Shown here one piece after another: positions 29,392 through 38,629 of a DNA stretch of 64,000 nt. The position numbers and the translations under genes are program-made. Source of the stretch: an uncultured Bacteroidales bacterium (GTDB lineage Bacteria; Bacteroidota; Bacteroidia; Bacteroidales; Muribaculaceae); NCBI GenBank assembly GCA_958418815.1, contig CATZGB010000011.1, forward strand, positions 16,308 to 80,307, given 5' to 3'. Position 1 is the first letter of the stretch; every line of letters starts with the position of its first letter. The notes under the pieces were generated by a model. It had not been told where the DNA came from and did no database searches. It saw only the letters and a list, made by a program, of their open reading frames with translations.

Positions 29392-30462
29392 ATGCGCAGT
29401 CCACGCAAAGCTTATCTGCTTCTTGAAGACGGCACTCTTTTTGAGGGCAAATCTTTCGGTTATGAAACCCCCGCAGCGGGAGAAGTGGTGTTCAACACCG
29501 CCATGACCGGTTATCCCGAAAGTTTGACCGACCCCTCATACGAGGGGCAAATACTTGTCACCACTTATCCGATTCTCGGCAATTACGGCGTCCCCCCCGA
29601 AAGGGAGAAGGACGCCGTCAGTGAATTTCTCGAAAGCTCAAAAATCCATTGTCGCGGCATAATCGCCCAGGATTACAGCTGGGAACCGAGCCACTGGCTC
29701 TCGACCCGCTCGCTCGACCAATGGCTCCGCGACGAGAAAATCCCCGGAATCTACGGCATCGACACCCGCGCCCTGACAAAACACCTGCGCGAGAAAGGCT
29801 CCATGCTGGGCAAGATATATTTCGACAACCCAGATGAGATCGAGTTCTCCGACCCCAATGTCGAGAACCTCATCGCCAAGGTCAGCTGCCCCGAAGTGGA
29901 AATCCACGGCCAGGGGGAAAAGACAGTGGTGCTTGTCGACTGCGGCACAAAACACAACATCATCCGCTGCCTCACACGCCGCGGAGTGAAAGTGGTGCGT
30001 GTCCCCTGGAACTATGATTTCTCCACAATCCCCTACGACGGACTGTTCATATCAAACGGCCCCGGAAACCCAGATTTCGCCGAAGAGACGGTAGCCAACA
30101 TCCGCAAGGCGATGGAGACCGGCAAGCCGATTTGCGGCATCTGCATGGGCAACCAGCTGCTGGCCAAAGCCGCCGGAGCGAAGACCTACAAGCTCAAATA
30201 CGGCCACCGCAGCCACAACCAGCCGGTAAGGCTCGAAGGCACAAACACCTGCTATGTGACCTCGCAGAACCATGGCTACGCCGTCGACCAGGACACACTG
30301 CCGGCCGACTGGGAGCCGATGTTCACCAATATGAACGACGGCACCAACGAGGGCATCCGCCACAAGGAAAAGCCCTACTTCTCGGCGCAGTTCCATCCCG
30401 AGGCTTCCTCAGGCCCGCGTGACACGGAGTTCATTTTCGACAAATTCATCGAAATGCTCTGA
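29392..30462 (+). CDS. carA: Carbamoyl-phosphate synthase small subunit
   Basis: 356 residues. The N-terminal CarA domain (AYLLLEDGTLFEGKSFG, FNTAMTGYPESLTDPSY) is followed by a class I glutamine amidotransferase domain with the nucleophile Cys in GICMGNQLLA and the His/Glu pair in FHPEASSGP. It hydrolyses glutamine and passes ammonia to CarB for carbamoyl phosphate, used for pyrimidines and arginine. A TAACTTTG element at 29348-29355 is the likely promoter core. carB follows 43 bp downstream. Confidence 0.96.
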   Translation: MRSPRKAYLLLEDGTLFEGKSFGYETPAAGEVVFNTAMTGYPESLTDPSYEGQILVTTYPILGNYGVPPEREKDAVSEFLESSKIHCRGIIAQDYSWEPSHWLSTRSLDQWLRDEKIPGIYGIDTRALTKHLREKGSMLGKIYFDNPDEIEFSDPNVENLIAKVSCPEVEIHGQGEKTVVLVDCGTKHNIIRCLTRRGVKVVRVPWNYDFSTIPYDGLFISNGPGNPDFAEETVANIRKAMETGKPICGICMGNQLLAKAAGAKTYKLKYGHRSHNQPVRLEGTNTCYVTSQNHGYAVDQDTLPADWEPMFTNMNDGTNEGIRHKEKPYFSAQFHPEASSGPRDTEFIFDKFIEML

Positions 30463-30505
30463 GACCAACCATCACCCCAACCCCCACACCACCAGATTCC
30501 AACCC

Positions 30506-33500
30506 ATGATGAATCCCCAGCAGTCCAATATAAAGAAAGTGCTTCTCCTCGGTTCCGGTGCCCTGAAAATCGGCGAGGCGGGCGAGTTTGACTATTCCGG
30601 TTCGCAAGCTCTCAAGGCGATGAAGGAGGAAGGCATCTCCACAGTGCTCATCAACCCCAACATCGCCACGGTACAGACCTCCGAAGGGTTCGCCGACAAG
30701 ATTTATTTCCTCCCCGTGACCCCCTATTTCGTGGAGCGCGTCATCGAGAAGGAGCGTCCCGACGGCATCCTGCTAAGCTTCGGCGGCCAGACCGCCCTCA
30801 ACTGCGGAGTGGAGCTCTACGACTCCGGCGTGCTGGAGAAATACGGCGTGGAGGTATTGGGAACCCCCGTGCAGGCCATCAAAGACACCGAAGACCGCGA
30901 GCTCTTCGTCAAGAAGCTCGACGAAATCGAAGTGAAGACCATAAAGAGTCAGGCCGTGGAGACTACCGCAGCCGCGCTTGCCGCCGCCGAAAAGCTCGGT
31001 TACCCGGTGATTGTCCGCGCAGCCTACGCCCTGGGAGGACTCGGCAGCGGATTCTGCGACAACCCCGAGCAGCTTGTGGCCCTGACCGAGAAAGCATTCT
31101 CCTTCTCACCGCAGGTGCTGGTCGAGAAGTCGCTCAAGGGATGGAAAGAGGTCGAATATGAGGTTGTCCGCGACCGGTATGACAACTGCATCACGGTCTG
31201 CAACATGGAGAACTTCGACCCCCTGGGAATCCACACCGGCGAGTCAATCGTCGTGGCCCCCTCCCAGACTCTCTCCAACGACGACTACCATTACCTGCGA
31301 CAGCTTGCCATAAAGATTATCCGCCATGTCGGAATCGTCGGGGAATGCAACGTCCAGTATGCCTACGACCCCGACTCGATGGATTACCGTGTGATTGAGG
31401 TCAACGCCCGACTGAGCCGTTCGTCGGCCCTGGCGTCGAAAGCGACCGGTTATCCCCTGGCATTCGTGGCCGCCAAGCTCGGCCTTGGCTACGGGCTGTT
31501 CGACCTCAAGAACTCCGTGACCCGCGAGACATCGGCCTTCTTCGAACCGGCGCTCGACTACATCGTCTGCAAGATTCCCCGCTGGGACCTTGGAAAATTC
31601 CACGGTGTGCGCCGCGAAATCGGCTCTTCGATGAAATCTGTCGGAGAGGTGATGGCCATAGGCCGCACTTTCGAGGAGGTCATCCAGAAGGGACTGCGCA
31701 TGATCGGCCAAGGGATGCACGGCTTTGTGGAGAACCGCGAACTGAAAATCGACGACATCGACCAGGCCCTCTCCGAACCGACCGACAAACGTGTGTTTGT
31801 TGTCGCCAAGGCTTTCCAGCAGGGTTACACCGTCGACCGCATCCACCAACTCACAAAAATCGACCGCTGGTTCCTCGAAAAGCTCCATAACATCATCGTG
31901 ACCGACAACGAGCTGCGCGCGTTTGATGAGATATCGAAACTGCCGGCCGGATTGCTCCGCACTGCCAAGGAACAGGGCTTCAGCGACTTCCAGATCGCGC
32001 GAGCTGTCAAGAAGGAGAACCTCGATGTAACCGGCGCCGACAACCAGGAGGTGCGCAAAGCCCGAAAAGAGCTGGGAATCCTGCCGGTTGTGAAACAGAT
32101 CGACACACTCGCAGCCGAGTATCCGGCCCAGACCAACTACCTCTATCTGACCTACAACGGGTCGACAAACGATGTCAACTATCTCGGCGACAAACGTTCG
32201 GTGGTGGTTCTCGGCTCGGGAGCATACCGAATCGGCAGCTCCGTCGAGTTTGACTGGTGTTCGGTCAACGCCCTGATGACCGTGAAGAAGCAGGGATGGC
32301 GCTCGGTGATGATCAACTACAATCCCGAGACGGTCTCCACCGATTATGACATGTGTGACCGCCTCTACTTCGACGAGCTGACATTCGAGCGTGTGATGGA
32401 TATTCTCGAACTGGAGTCGCCCCACGGTGTGATACTCTCCGTCGGTGGCCAGATTCCCAACAACCTCGCCACTAGACTCGACGACGAGGGGGTCAACATC
32501 CTCGGCACACGCGCGTCTTCAATCGACAACGCCGAAGACCGCCACAAATTCTCGGCCATGCTCGACCGCATCGGCGTGGACCAGCCCCGCTGGCGCGAGC
32601 TGACAAGCTTCGCCGACATCGACGAGTTCATCAAGGAGGTCGGATTCCCGGTGCTGGTACGTCCCAGCTACGTCCTCTCGGGTGCTGCGATGAATGTCTG
32701 CTCCAACGAAGAGGAACTTCACCGCTTCCTGAAACTTGCCGCCAACGTGTCGAAACTCCATCCCGTGGTGGTGTCGGAATTCATCCAGAACGCCAAGGAA
32801 ATCGAGATGGATGCCTTGGCCCAGAATGGCGAAATCAAGGCTTACGCGATTTCAGAGCATATCGAATACGCCGGAGTCCACTCGGGCGACGCCACCATAC
32901 AGTTCCCGCCCCAGAAACTCTATGTCGAGACCATGCGCCGCATCAAAAAAATCTCCACGAAGATTGCCAAGGCCCTCGACATCTCAGGCCCGTTCAACAT
33001 CCAGTTCCTGGCCAAGAACAACGACATCAAGGTAATCGAGTGCAACCTCCGCGCCTCTCGCAGCTTCCCCTTCGTGTCAAAGGTCATCAAGCTCAACTTC
33101 ATCGACCTCGCCACCAAGGTGATGCTCGGCCTGCCGGTAGAGAAACCCAACAAGAGCCTCTTCGACCTCGACTATGTTGGCATCAAGGCATCACAGTTCA
33201 GCTTCTCGCGCCTCCAGGGCGCCGACCCGGTGCTGGGCGTGGACATGGCTTCCACCGGCGAAGTAGGCTGTATCGGTGACGACACATCCGAGGCTGTCCT
33301 CAAGGCAATGCTTTCTGTGGGCTACAAAGTTCCGCGCAAGACAGTGCTGCTCTCGACAGGCACACCGCGCCAGAAAGCCGACATGCTCGACGCGGCCCAC
33401 CGCCTCCACAACCACGGATTCACCATTTACGCCACCGAAGGCACCTGCCGGTTCCTCAACGAGAACGGCATACCCGCCATCCGCGCATACTGGCCCACCC

Positions 33501-33742
33501 AGCCAGAGAGCCAGCCCCAGGTCATGCAGTTGCTCCACGACAAGAAAATCGACCTCGTGGTCAACCTTCCCAAAAACCTCTCGTCGGCCGAGCTTTCCAA
33601 TGGCTACAAGGTGCGCCGCGCGGCCATCGACCTCAACATCCCCCTGTTGACAAACGCCCGTCTGGCTTCGGCATTCATCGATGCCTTCACCACCCTCTCC
33701 CCCGCCGACATACAGATCAAGTCGTGGGACGAATACAAATAA
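30506..33742 (+). CDS. carB: Carbamoyl-phosphate synthase large subunit
   Basis: 1078 residues, standard length. Two homologous ATP-grasp halves are visible: KKVLLLGSGALKIGEAGEFD near the start and VVVLGSGAYRIGSSVEFDW in the second half, each followed by metal-binding ATP-grasp blocks (EVNARLSRSSALASKATGYP; ECNLRASRSFPFVSKV). A C-terminal MGS-like allosteric domain (about residues 940-1078) follows. It makes carbamoyl phosphate from bicarbonate, ammonia from CarA and two ATP. The ATG at 30506 (or 30509) is the natural start. Longer frames reach back into carA without family similarity. A terminator follows. Confidence 0.97.
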   Translation: MMNPQQSNIKKVLLLGSGALKIGEAGEFDYSGSQALKAMKEEGISTVLINPNIATVQTSEGFADKIYFLPVTPYFVERVIEKERPDGILLSFGGQTALNCGVELYDSGVLEKYGVEVLGTPVQAIKDTEDRELFVKKLDEIEVKTIKSQAVETTAAALAAAEKLGYPVIVRAAYALGGLGSGFCDNPEQLVALTEKAFSFSPQVLVEKSLKGWKEVEYEVVRDRYDNCITVCNMENFDPLGIHTGESIVVAPSQTLSNDDYHYLRQLAIKIIRHVGIVGECNVQYAYDPDSMDYRVIEVNARLSRSSALASKATGYPLAFVAAKLGLGYGLFDLKNSVTRETSAFFEPALDYIVCKIPRWDLGKFHGVRREIGSSMKSVGEVMAIGRTFEEVIQKGLRMIGQGMHGFVENRELKIDDIDQALSEPTDKRVFVVAKAFQQGYTVDRIHQLTKIDRWFLEKLHNIIVTDNELRAFDEISKLPAGLLRTAKEQGFSDFQIARAVKKENLDVTGADNQEVRKARKELGILPVVKQIDTLAAEYPAQTNYLYLTYNGSTNDVNYLGDKRSVVVLGSGAYRIGSSVEFDWCSVNALMTVKKQGWRSVMINYNPETVSTDYDMCDRLYFDELTFERVMDILELESPHGVILSVGGQIPNNLATRLDDEGVNILGTRASSIDNAEDRHKFSAMLDRIGVDQPRWRELTSFADIDEFIKEVGFPVLVRPSYVLSGAAMNVCSNEEELHRFLKLAANVSKLHPVVVSEFIQNAKEIEMDALAQNGEIKAYAISEHIEYAGVHSGDATIQFPPQKLYVETMRRIKKISTKIAKALDISGPFNIQFLAKNNDIKVIECNLRASRSFPFVSKVIKLNFIDLATKVMLGLPVEKPNKSLFDLDYVGIKASQFSFSRLQGADPVLGVDMASTGEVGCIGDDTSEAVLKAMLSVGYKVPRKTVLLSTGTPRQKADMLDAAHRLHNHGFTIYATEGTCRFLNENGIPAIRAYWPTQPESQPQVMQLLHDKKIDLVVNLPKNLSSAELSNGYKVRRAAIDLNIPLLTNARLASAFIDAFTTLSPADIQIKSWDEYK

Positions 33743-33765
33743 TCCATCCGACAAATCACAGATGA

Positions 33766-33810
33766 ACAAACATCCGGCGACACCCCGAGTGCCGCCGGAT
33801 GTCTGTTTTT
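33766..33810. terminator. Terminator between carB and LuxR-type gene
   Basis: Ten-base perfect stem (33770-33779 with 33793-33802), loop 13 nt, then GTTTTT (33805-33810). It serves carB and probably the convergent regulator gene. Confidence 0.7.
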
Positions 33811-33860
33811 ACATATATCATTATAATATTGCCAACAAAAGGGCAAAAGCATCCTGTGAG

Positions 33861-34640
33861 TCAGATTATAGACATGCTGCGGGCGAGGCGGCAGGCCTCC
33901 ACTGAGTTCCTCACCTGGAGACGGGCAAGAATCTCCTGACGGTGACGACTGACGGTATGACGGCTGATATTCAGCTCATCGGCGATTTCCTGGCTGGTCT
34001 TCCCTTTGTTTATCAACGACAGCACCTGTTTCTCACGTCGGCTCAATATGCGCCCGTCATCGGCCGTGGTCAATTCCTCCGTCACACCGCTGACTGAGTC
34101 AACCACAACACTCCGGGCGGCCAACCCGAATGTCAACGGCCCGTAAAGACAGACGGCGTAACGCACCGCCCCGCTGACTGCGTCGTAGACATAATACATC
34201 CGGTGGAGGACATCGACCATCTCCCCATCCTTTCCCCTGAACCTGAGACGCGACGCAAGATGATACCGGCCTCTCCGCTTGGCGGGCTGCCTCCTCACAA
34301 AATGCAGAAACCGCAACTCGGCGACAAACTTCTCTGTCAGCTCCTCCTCGGGCATCAGCGACAATATCCGTTTCTCCCAGATTGAATCCTCCTCATCGTA
34401 GCCGTCAAGGCCAAACCGCCCAGCGAAGCCTCCAGCGAATATCCGGCTTGTCGAGCGCGACAAATCGCTAACCACCGCCACCACATTCTCAACCTCCGCC
34501 ATACAGCGGGCATAGGCAAAAGGATTGACAGCCATATCTGAGACATCATCAAAAGGCTGGTTCTTCAGCATACGGTCAAGTTTTCTGAAAGCTGAATCCA
34601 TAACGACAGGTCGGTGAAAAAAATGGTTATTTATAGTCAT
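33861..34640 (-). CDS. LuxR-family transcriptional regulator
   Basis: 259 residues. The N-terminal about 180 residues look like a PAS-like sensor (ENVVAVVSDLSRSTSRIF, FRGKDGEMVDVLHRMYYVY); no phosphoacceptor receiver motif is seen. The C-terminal about 65 residues are a GerE/LuxR helix-turn-helix (LSRREKQVLSLINKGKTSQEI, ELNISRHTVSRHRQEIL). It is divergent from a DUF1349 protein gene, and the shared control region has two palindromes. The first ATG (34640) begins three bases from one palindrome. The ATG at 34601 (MDSAFRKLDRM) is the alternative start and would leave more room for control. The DUF1349 gene is its most likely target, by position only. Confidence 0.85.
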   Translation of the reverse strand: MTINNHFFHRPVVMDSAFRKLDRMLKNQPFDDVSDMAVNPFAYARCMAEVENVVAVVSDLSRSTSRIFAGGFAGRFGLDGYDEEDSIWEKRILSLMPEEELTEKFVAELRFLHFVRRQPAKRRGRYHLASRLRFRGKDGEMVDVLHRMYYVYDAVSGAVRYAVCLYGPLTFGLAARSVVVDSVSGVTEELTTADDGRILSRREKQVLSLINKGKTSQEIADELNISRHTVSRHRQEILARLQVRNSVEACRLARSMSII

Positions 34641-34676
34641 TGCGCATCCCGTGGGATGCTGTTAACTTTGCAAAGT
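34639..34676. promoter_or_regulatory. Palindromic operator/promoter between LuxR-type and DUF1349 genes
   Basis: A rightward promoter can be read as ATTG (34639-34642), 20 nt, TAACTTTG (34663-34670). The spacer holds the inverted repeat GCATCCC-GT-GGGATGC (34644-34659). A second perfect 14-base palindrome AACTTTGCAAAGTT (34664-34677) overlaps the -7 box. A dimeric regulator bound to the first repeat would sit between the promoter elements. Sequence features are direct; the operator role is inference. Confidence 0.5.
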
Positions 34677-34702
34677 TAATAAATCAGTCTATCATATCCG
34701 AC

Positions 34703-35356
34703 ATGAAAAAACTAATAATAGCCGCCATAGGTCTGCTCTCTTGCTATTCAACAGGCGCACAAACACTTGAAAAGATGAACTGGTTCAACGAGCCGAAAGA
34801 GTGGAATATCTCAGGCGGTGAACTTTCCATGTATGTCACCCCGCACACCGACTACTGGCGTATATCACATTACGGCTTCACCGTCGACGACGCGCCGTTT
34901 CTTTATGCAGAATATGGCGGCGAATTCGAGGCCAAAGTCAGAATCTCGGGCGACTACAAAACGCGGTTTGACCAGGCCGGGCTGATGGTCAGGACCGACC
35001 ACGAGAATTACATCAAGGCCGGCATCGAATTTGTCGACGGCAAATACAACCTAAGCGTGGTGGTGACCCACCGCACCTCTGACTGGAGTGTCATCCCCCT
35101 TGAAAAGCCGGTCGAGGCCGTATGGATAAAGGCCGTCCGTCGCCTCGACGCCGTGGAGATATTCTATTCGTTTGACGATGTGGAGTACACTATGATGCGC
35201 AACGCCTGGATGGAAGCCAACCGCCCGGTTAAAATCGGAATGTTTGCCGCCTCACCCGACGGAGCGGGCTTCGAAGCCCGCTTCTCAGGTTTCTCGGTGA
35301 CCCACCTTCCTGACAAGACCCGTTCTCAATGGCTCGAACGCAACGCCGCTGAATGA
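34703..35356 (+). CDS. DUF1349 secreted protein
   Basis: 217 residues. The signal peptide is residues 1-19 (MKKLIIAAIGLLSCYSTGAQ). The mature part is a concanavalin-like DUF1349 domain with the typical blocks MNWFNEPKEW, LYAEYGGEFEAKVRISGDY, DQAGLMVRTDHENYIKAGIE and EIFYSFDDVEYTMMR. The family is related to lectin-like and beta-xylosidase C-terminal modules, but the function of stand-alone members is not fixed. The ATG at 34703 fits the signal peptide; upstream in-frame codons precede the predicted promoter. Control by the divergent LuxR-type regulator is suggested by the palindromic intergenic region. Confidence 0.85.
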   Translation: MKKLIIAAIGLLSCYSTGAQTLEKMNWFNEPKEWNISGGELSMYVTPHTDYWRISHYGFTVDDAPFLYAEYGGEFEAKVRISGDYKTRFDQAGLMVRTDHENYIKAGIEFVDGKYNLSVVVTHRTSDWSVIPLEKPVEAVWIKAVRRLDAVEIFYSFDDVEYTMMRNAWMEANRPVKIGMFAASPDGAGFEARFSGFSVTHLPDKTRSQWLERNAAE

Positions 35357-35501
35357 CACCCAGTATGAGGCATATGCCTCCATTACAGCCAACCCGTTGC
35401 CCCGCATCCGCCACCTTAATCCCACGATTTCGATTCCATATATCTGATTTTTTGCGTAAATTTGTATCGCGTTAAACAATCCACGCCCCATCAGATTCAA
35501 T

Positions 35502-36746
35502 ATGGCCCAAGAAATCCTGACGATAAACGATATCGCCCAACAGCTTGACCTGTCTGTGAAATCAGTCAGAAAGCTTGTCGCATCCGGCCAACTGCCGGCG
35601 ACCAAAAGCAACTCCAGGTATCTCATCGCGAAGAAAGATTTTGAGGAATACTGCCGAAAAGTTGAGCATCGGGGTGAGACCGCCTGCGACAAGCGCCAAA
35701 CGGCGAAACTGTCTGAGCGGGTCAGCTGGTGTGACATATCGCCATATTGGGAGAATCCGCCTCAGTCTCATATGACATTCGTGGACCTATTCTGCGGGGC
35801 CGGAGGCCTTTCAAAGGGGCTTGAAATGGCAGGACTTGAGGGAATTTGCGGACTCGATTGGTTCAACGAAGCCTGTATGACATACAACCGCAACTTCAAC
35901 CATCCGTTTGTCAATGGCGACATCAAGGACCAGGCCACAAAACGTCTGTTTTACGACACTGTCAGCCGACAGCTCGGCGACAGGCGGTTGAGCGTGGTCG
36001 CCGGAGGATTTCCATGCCAGGGATTCAGCATGGCAGGCAACCGCATTGTCGACGACCCCCGCAATTCCCTCTACCTCGAACTCATCGAGATTGTCAGCCA
36101 CTTGCAGCCGGAGTTTGTCATCTGCGAGAATGTAAAAGGGCTGCGCAGCATGCTGGGCGGCAAAGTCGAGCAGAAGATTCTCGCGGATTTCAGGGAAATC
36201 GGATACGAGATGAACGCCACGACCCTTTGCGCGGCAAACTATCATACCCCCCAGAAGAGGGAACGTGTGATTTTCATCGGCAACCGCATAGGCCGGGAAA
36301 ACCGTCATCCCTCCCCCCTCCTCTCGCCACAGGATTATGTCACCACCGGCGCTGCCATAGCAGACCTGATGACCATAGCCGAAGACAAAAGCTTCAACCA
36401 TGTCCCGACCAGACACAGGCCCGACATGGCCCGGCGTATGGCAGCCCTCCCCGAGGGGAAGAGCCTATACAAAGGCTACTCCGACGCTTGGAAAAAATGT
36501 CCCTGGGATGAAGCCTCATGCACAATCAAGGAGAACCACGGGGGAGTCAACATCCATCCCCGTCTTCCGCGTGTGCTTACCGCCCGGGAGATGGCCCGCC
36601 TGCAATCATTCCCGGATGATTTCATTTTTGAAGGGCCGAAAAACAAACAGCTTGTGCAGATAGGCAACGCAGTGCCGCCACTCCTCGGCAAGGCCATAGG
36701 GCTTGCTGTCCGCATATCAAGCGGCGACCTGCGCAGTGACGCGTGA
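35502..36746 (+). CDS. Orphan cytosine-5 DNA methyltransferase with N-terminal HTH domain
   Basis: 414 residues with two parts. Residues about 5-55 form an excisionase/MerR-like helix-turn-helix (ILTINDIAQQLDLSVKSVRK, then SRYLIAKKDFEEYCR). Residues about 90-410 are a C5-methyltransferase: motif I FVDLFCGAGGLSKGLEMAG (from residue 93), motif IV GGFPCQGFSMAGN with catalytic Cys172, motif VI ICENVKGL, motif VIII QKRERVIFIG, a variable target-recognition region, motif IX ARLQSFPDDF and motif X QIGNAVPPLLGKAIG. All core motifs look intact. No endonuclease, specificity or Vsr repair gene is adjacent: neighbours are a DUF1349 protein and a convergent TPR gene. A TAAATTTG element near 35455 may be the -7 box. 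Recognition sequence cannot be predicted. Confidence 0.92.
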   Translation: MAQEILTINDIAQQLDLSVKSVRKLVASGQLPATKSNSRYLIAKKDFEEYCRKVEHRGETACDKRQTAKLSERVSWCDISPYWENPPQSHMTFVDLFCGAGGLSKGLEMAGLEGICGLDWFNEACMTYNRNFNHPFVNGDIKDQATKRLFYDTVSRQLGDRRLSVVAGGFPCQGFSMAGNRIVDDPRNSLYLELIEIVSHLQPEFVICENVKGLRSMLGGKVEQKILADFREIGYEMNATTLCAANYHTPQKRERVIFIGNRIGRENRHPSPLLSPQDYVTTGAAIADLMTIAEDKSFNHVPTRHRPDMARRMAALPEGKSLYKGYSDAWKKCPWDEASCTIKENHGGVNIHPRLPRVLTAREMARLQSFPDDFIFEGPKNKQLVQIGNAVPPLLGKAIGLAVRISSGDLRSDA

Positions 36747-36780
36747 CTCCCTGAGCCTAAACAATAACTGCAAGATACAC

Positions 36781-36842
36781 AAGCCCGGTCGCGACGACAA
36801 TACAGCCTGAATGTCAGGCATATTGTCGTCGCGACCGGGCTT
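36781..36842. terminator. 22-bp perfect bidirectional terminator with inner hairpin
   Basis: Left arm 36781-36802 pairs perfectly with 36821-36842. Inside, GCCTGA (36805-36810) pairs with TCAGGC (36814-36819). It separates the convergent methyltransferase and TPR genes. A further nine-base stem (36850-36858 with 36873-36881) lies just before the TPR gene end. Confidence 0.75.
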
Positions 36843-36892
36843 ATTCATCAACCAGCATAGGGATTCGGCCACATGCTGGTTGTCAAATATGG

Positions 36893-38566
36893 TCACTCGA
36901 AAAGATGCGAGTAACGGGCCACAAGGGCATTGAAATGGGAGTCGTCGCGCAGTGGCGCGAGCGACACACGGCCCACGTCGGCGACGGTAATCTCGTAAAG
37001 ATTACCATAGCCGAGCTGCAACGCGCGTTCGAGCGATTTCAGCGCCAGCTCGGTCATAGTCGACTTCTCTGACGTGGAGACAGACTGGTCGGCAGCCGCC
37101 TGGGCATACAGGCAGGCCAGTACAAAGCTGAGATAACCGTCGGAGTCGCGATATTCGCGCTTCAGGCTGTCGGCCCAGGCCAAAGCCCCCTCGCGGTCGC
37201 CGGAGAAGAGCAACGCGAAGCCACGATAGCTCTGTATGGCCGACAGGGCCGACGTGGCTGCCTGGCTGTCGGCAGACTCATCCGCGTCGTCAGGAGCGGT
37301 CATCGCCACGACGCGGTTGTAAAGCGTCTGGGCATTGGCCTGCTGCTTCATACCGTCGGCCAAAACCCACGCGCGGTAGATGTAATTTCGCATCACATCT
37401 GGCTGGTCGATAATCATCGAGGCATAAATGTCATTGGCCTTGTCGAAATCACCGGCGGCGTAATCGACAAGGGCCTTGATTTCATACACATTATTTGAGG
37501 AGTAGCCCTTGATGGCGGCATCCTTCAACGCCCTGAGGGCCTCGTCGTTCTTTCCCTGAGCATACAATATGCGGGCCTTCGTGGCATAGAACTCCCCGTT
37601 TTTGCCGCCATCCATTGATATGGCGTGGTCGACATTGTCAAGGGCCTGGGGATAACGACAGAGGGCCAGCTGACACTGGGCCATTGAGTTGTAAAGCCCC
37701 GCATACTCATACATGTTCTGGTCGATGAGCTTGCGGTAGTCGGCCAGCGCGGCGGCGTAATGGTCGTGGGCCTGGGCGATGAATCCGCGTATGTAATAGA
37801 GCATCCCCTGCTGGGGGGCATATGAGATGGATGTGCTCAGACCGGTTATCACCGCCGGGTAATCAACATTCGCTATGTCGATAAGCTCCTGGAAGGCGCG
37901 TGTGTTGTTGTCGATGGATATCGCCATCAGAAGGTCCTCCACAGCCCCGGTGTTGTTGCCCTGCATACGGCGCACTGACGCCCGGCGGATGTAGATGTCA
38001 CTGTCGGCCGACATCATCTCCACCGCCCCATCCATATACTCCGAGGCCAGACCAAGGTTGTTTTCCTTCACGGCCACACGGGCCAGGCCAGTCAAAGCCT
38101 CTACACTGCGGGGATTGGACGCGCGCAGACGGGTGTAGTCGGCCTTGGCGGCAGCATAGTCGCCAAGCTCATACTCCTCGTTGGCCTTCTGGTAAAGGGC
38201 CATGAAGGAAGCAGGGTCGAGTTTCAGCGCCTCCGAGAAGTCGGCGAGCGCCTCACGATGCTTGTTGAGCATCTGGTATATGTCGGCCCTCAGCATATAT
38301 GCCTGGAAGCGCAGGTCGCGGTTGGCCGAAGGAGCGTATTCAAGTGTCTTGTCCACATCGGCCAACGCCCTGAGATATTGGTTGAACTTGTAATACTCGT
38401 TGGCCCGACGGAAATATATGTCGGCATCCTTGGGATTCGCCTCAAGCTCTTTGGCGTAGACATCAAGCATCGCCTGGGTCATGGGGTTGTCGATCGACTT
38501 CTGGCTCTGGGCCGAGACCGAGGCTATGGAAGCGGCCACCAGGGCGGCCGTCAAAAATTTCTTCAT
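36893..38566 (-). CDS. Secreted TPR-repeat protein
   Basis: 557 residues. The signal peptide is about residues 1-19 (ending SVSAQ). The whole mature protein is made of tetratricopeptide repeats: ADIYFRRANEYYKFNQYLRAL, then blocks such as ALADFSEALKLDPASFMALYQ and EALTGLARVAVKENNLGLAS, at least ten units. It is therefore a periplasmic or outer-membrane-associated scaffold for protein contacts; no enzyme motif is seen. It is the last gene of a leftward series with kdsA, rsmE and a transporter (63 bp after kdsA), and a stem-loop follows the stop. Function unknown. Confidence 0.85.
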   Translation of the reverse strand: MKKFLTAALVAASIASVSAQSQKSIDNPMTQAMLDVYAKELEANPKDADIYFRRANEYYKFNQYLRALADVDKTLEYAPSANRDLRFQAYMLRADIYQMLNKHREALADFSEALKLDPASFMALYQKANEEYELGDYAAAKADYTRLRASNPRSVEALTGLARVAVKENNLGLASEYMDGAVEMMSADSDIYIRRASVRRMQGNNTGAVEDLLMAISIDNNTRAFQELIDIANVDYPAVITGLSTSISYAPQQGMLYYIRGFIAQAHDHYAAALADYRKLIDQNMYEYAGLYNSMAQCQLALCRYPQALDNVDHAISMDGGKNGEFYATKARILYAQGKNDEALRALKDAAIKGYSSNNVYEIKALVDYAAGDFDKANDIYASMIIDQPDVMRNYIYRAWVLADGMKQQANAQTLYNRVVAMTAPDDADESADSQAATSALSAIQSYRGFALLFSGDREGALAWADSLKREYRDSDGYLSFVLACLYAQAAADQSVSTSEKSTMTELALKSLERALQLGYGNLYEITVADVGRVSLAPLRDDSHFNALVARYSHLFE

Positions 38567-38629
38567 TTAAGTCAGTTATTCGTTTTTTCCATTAACAATT
38601 TTTGGCGGCAAACCGTTCGCTGCGTGGAG

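Noticed and set aside
31244..32425. Long open frame (393 codons) antisense to carB
   Set aside because: Shadow of a GC-rich conserved gene; carB is intact with all motifs and the antisense product has no recognisable family.
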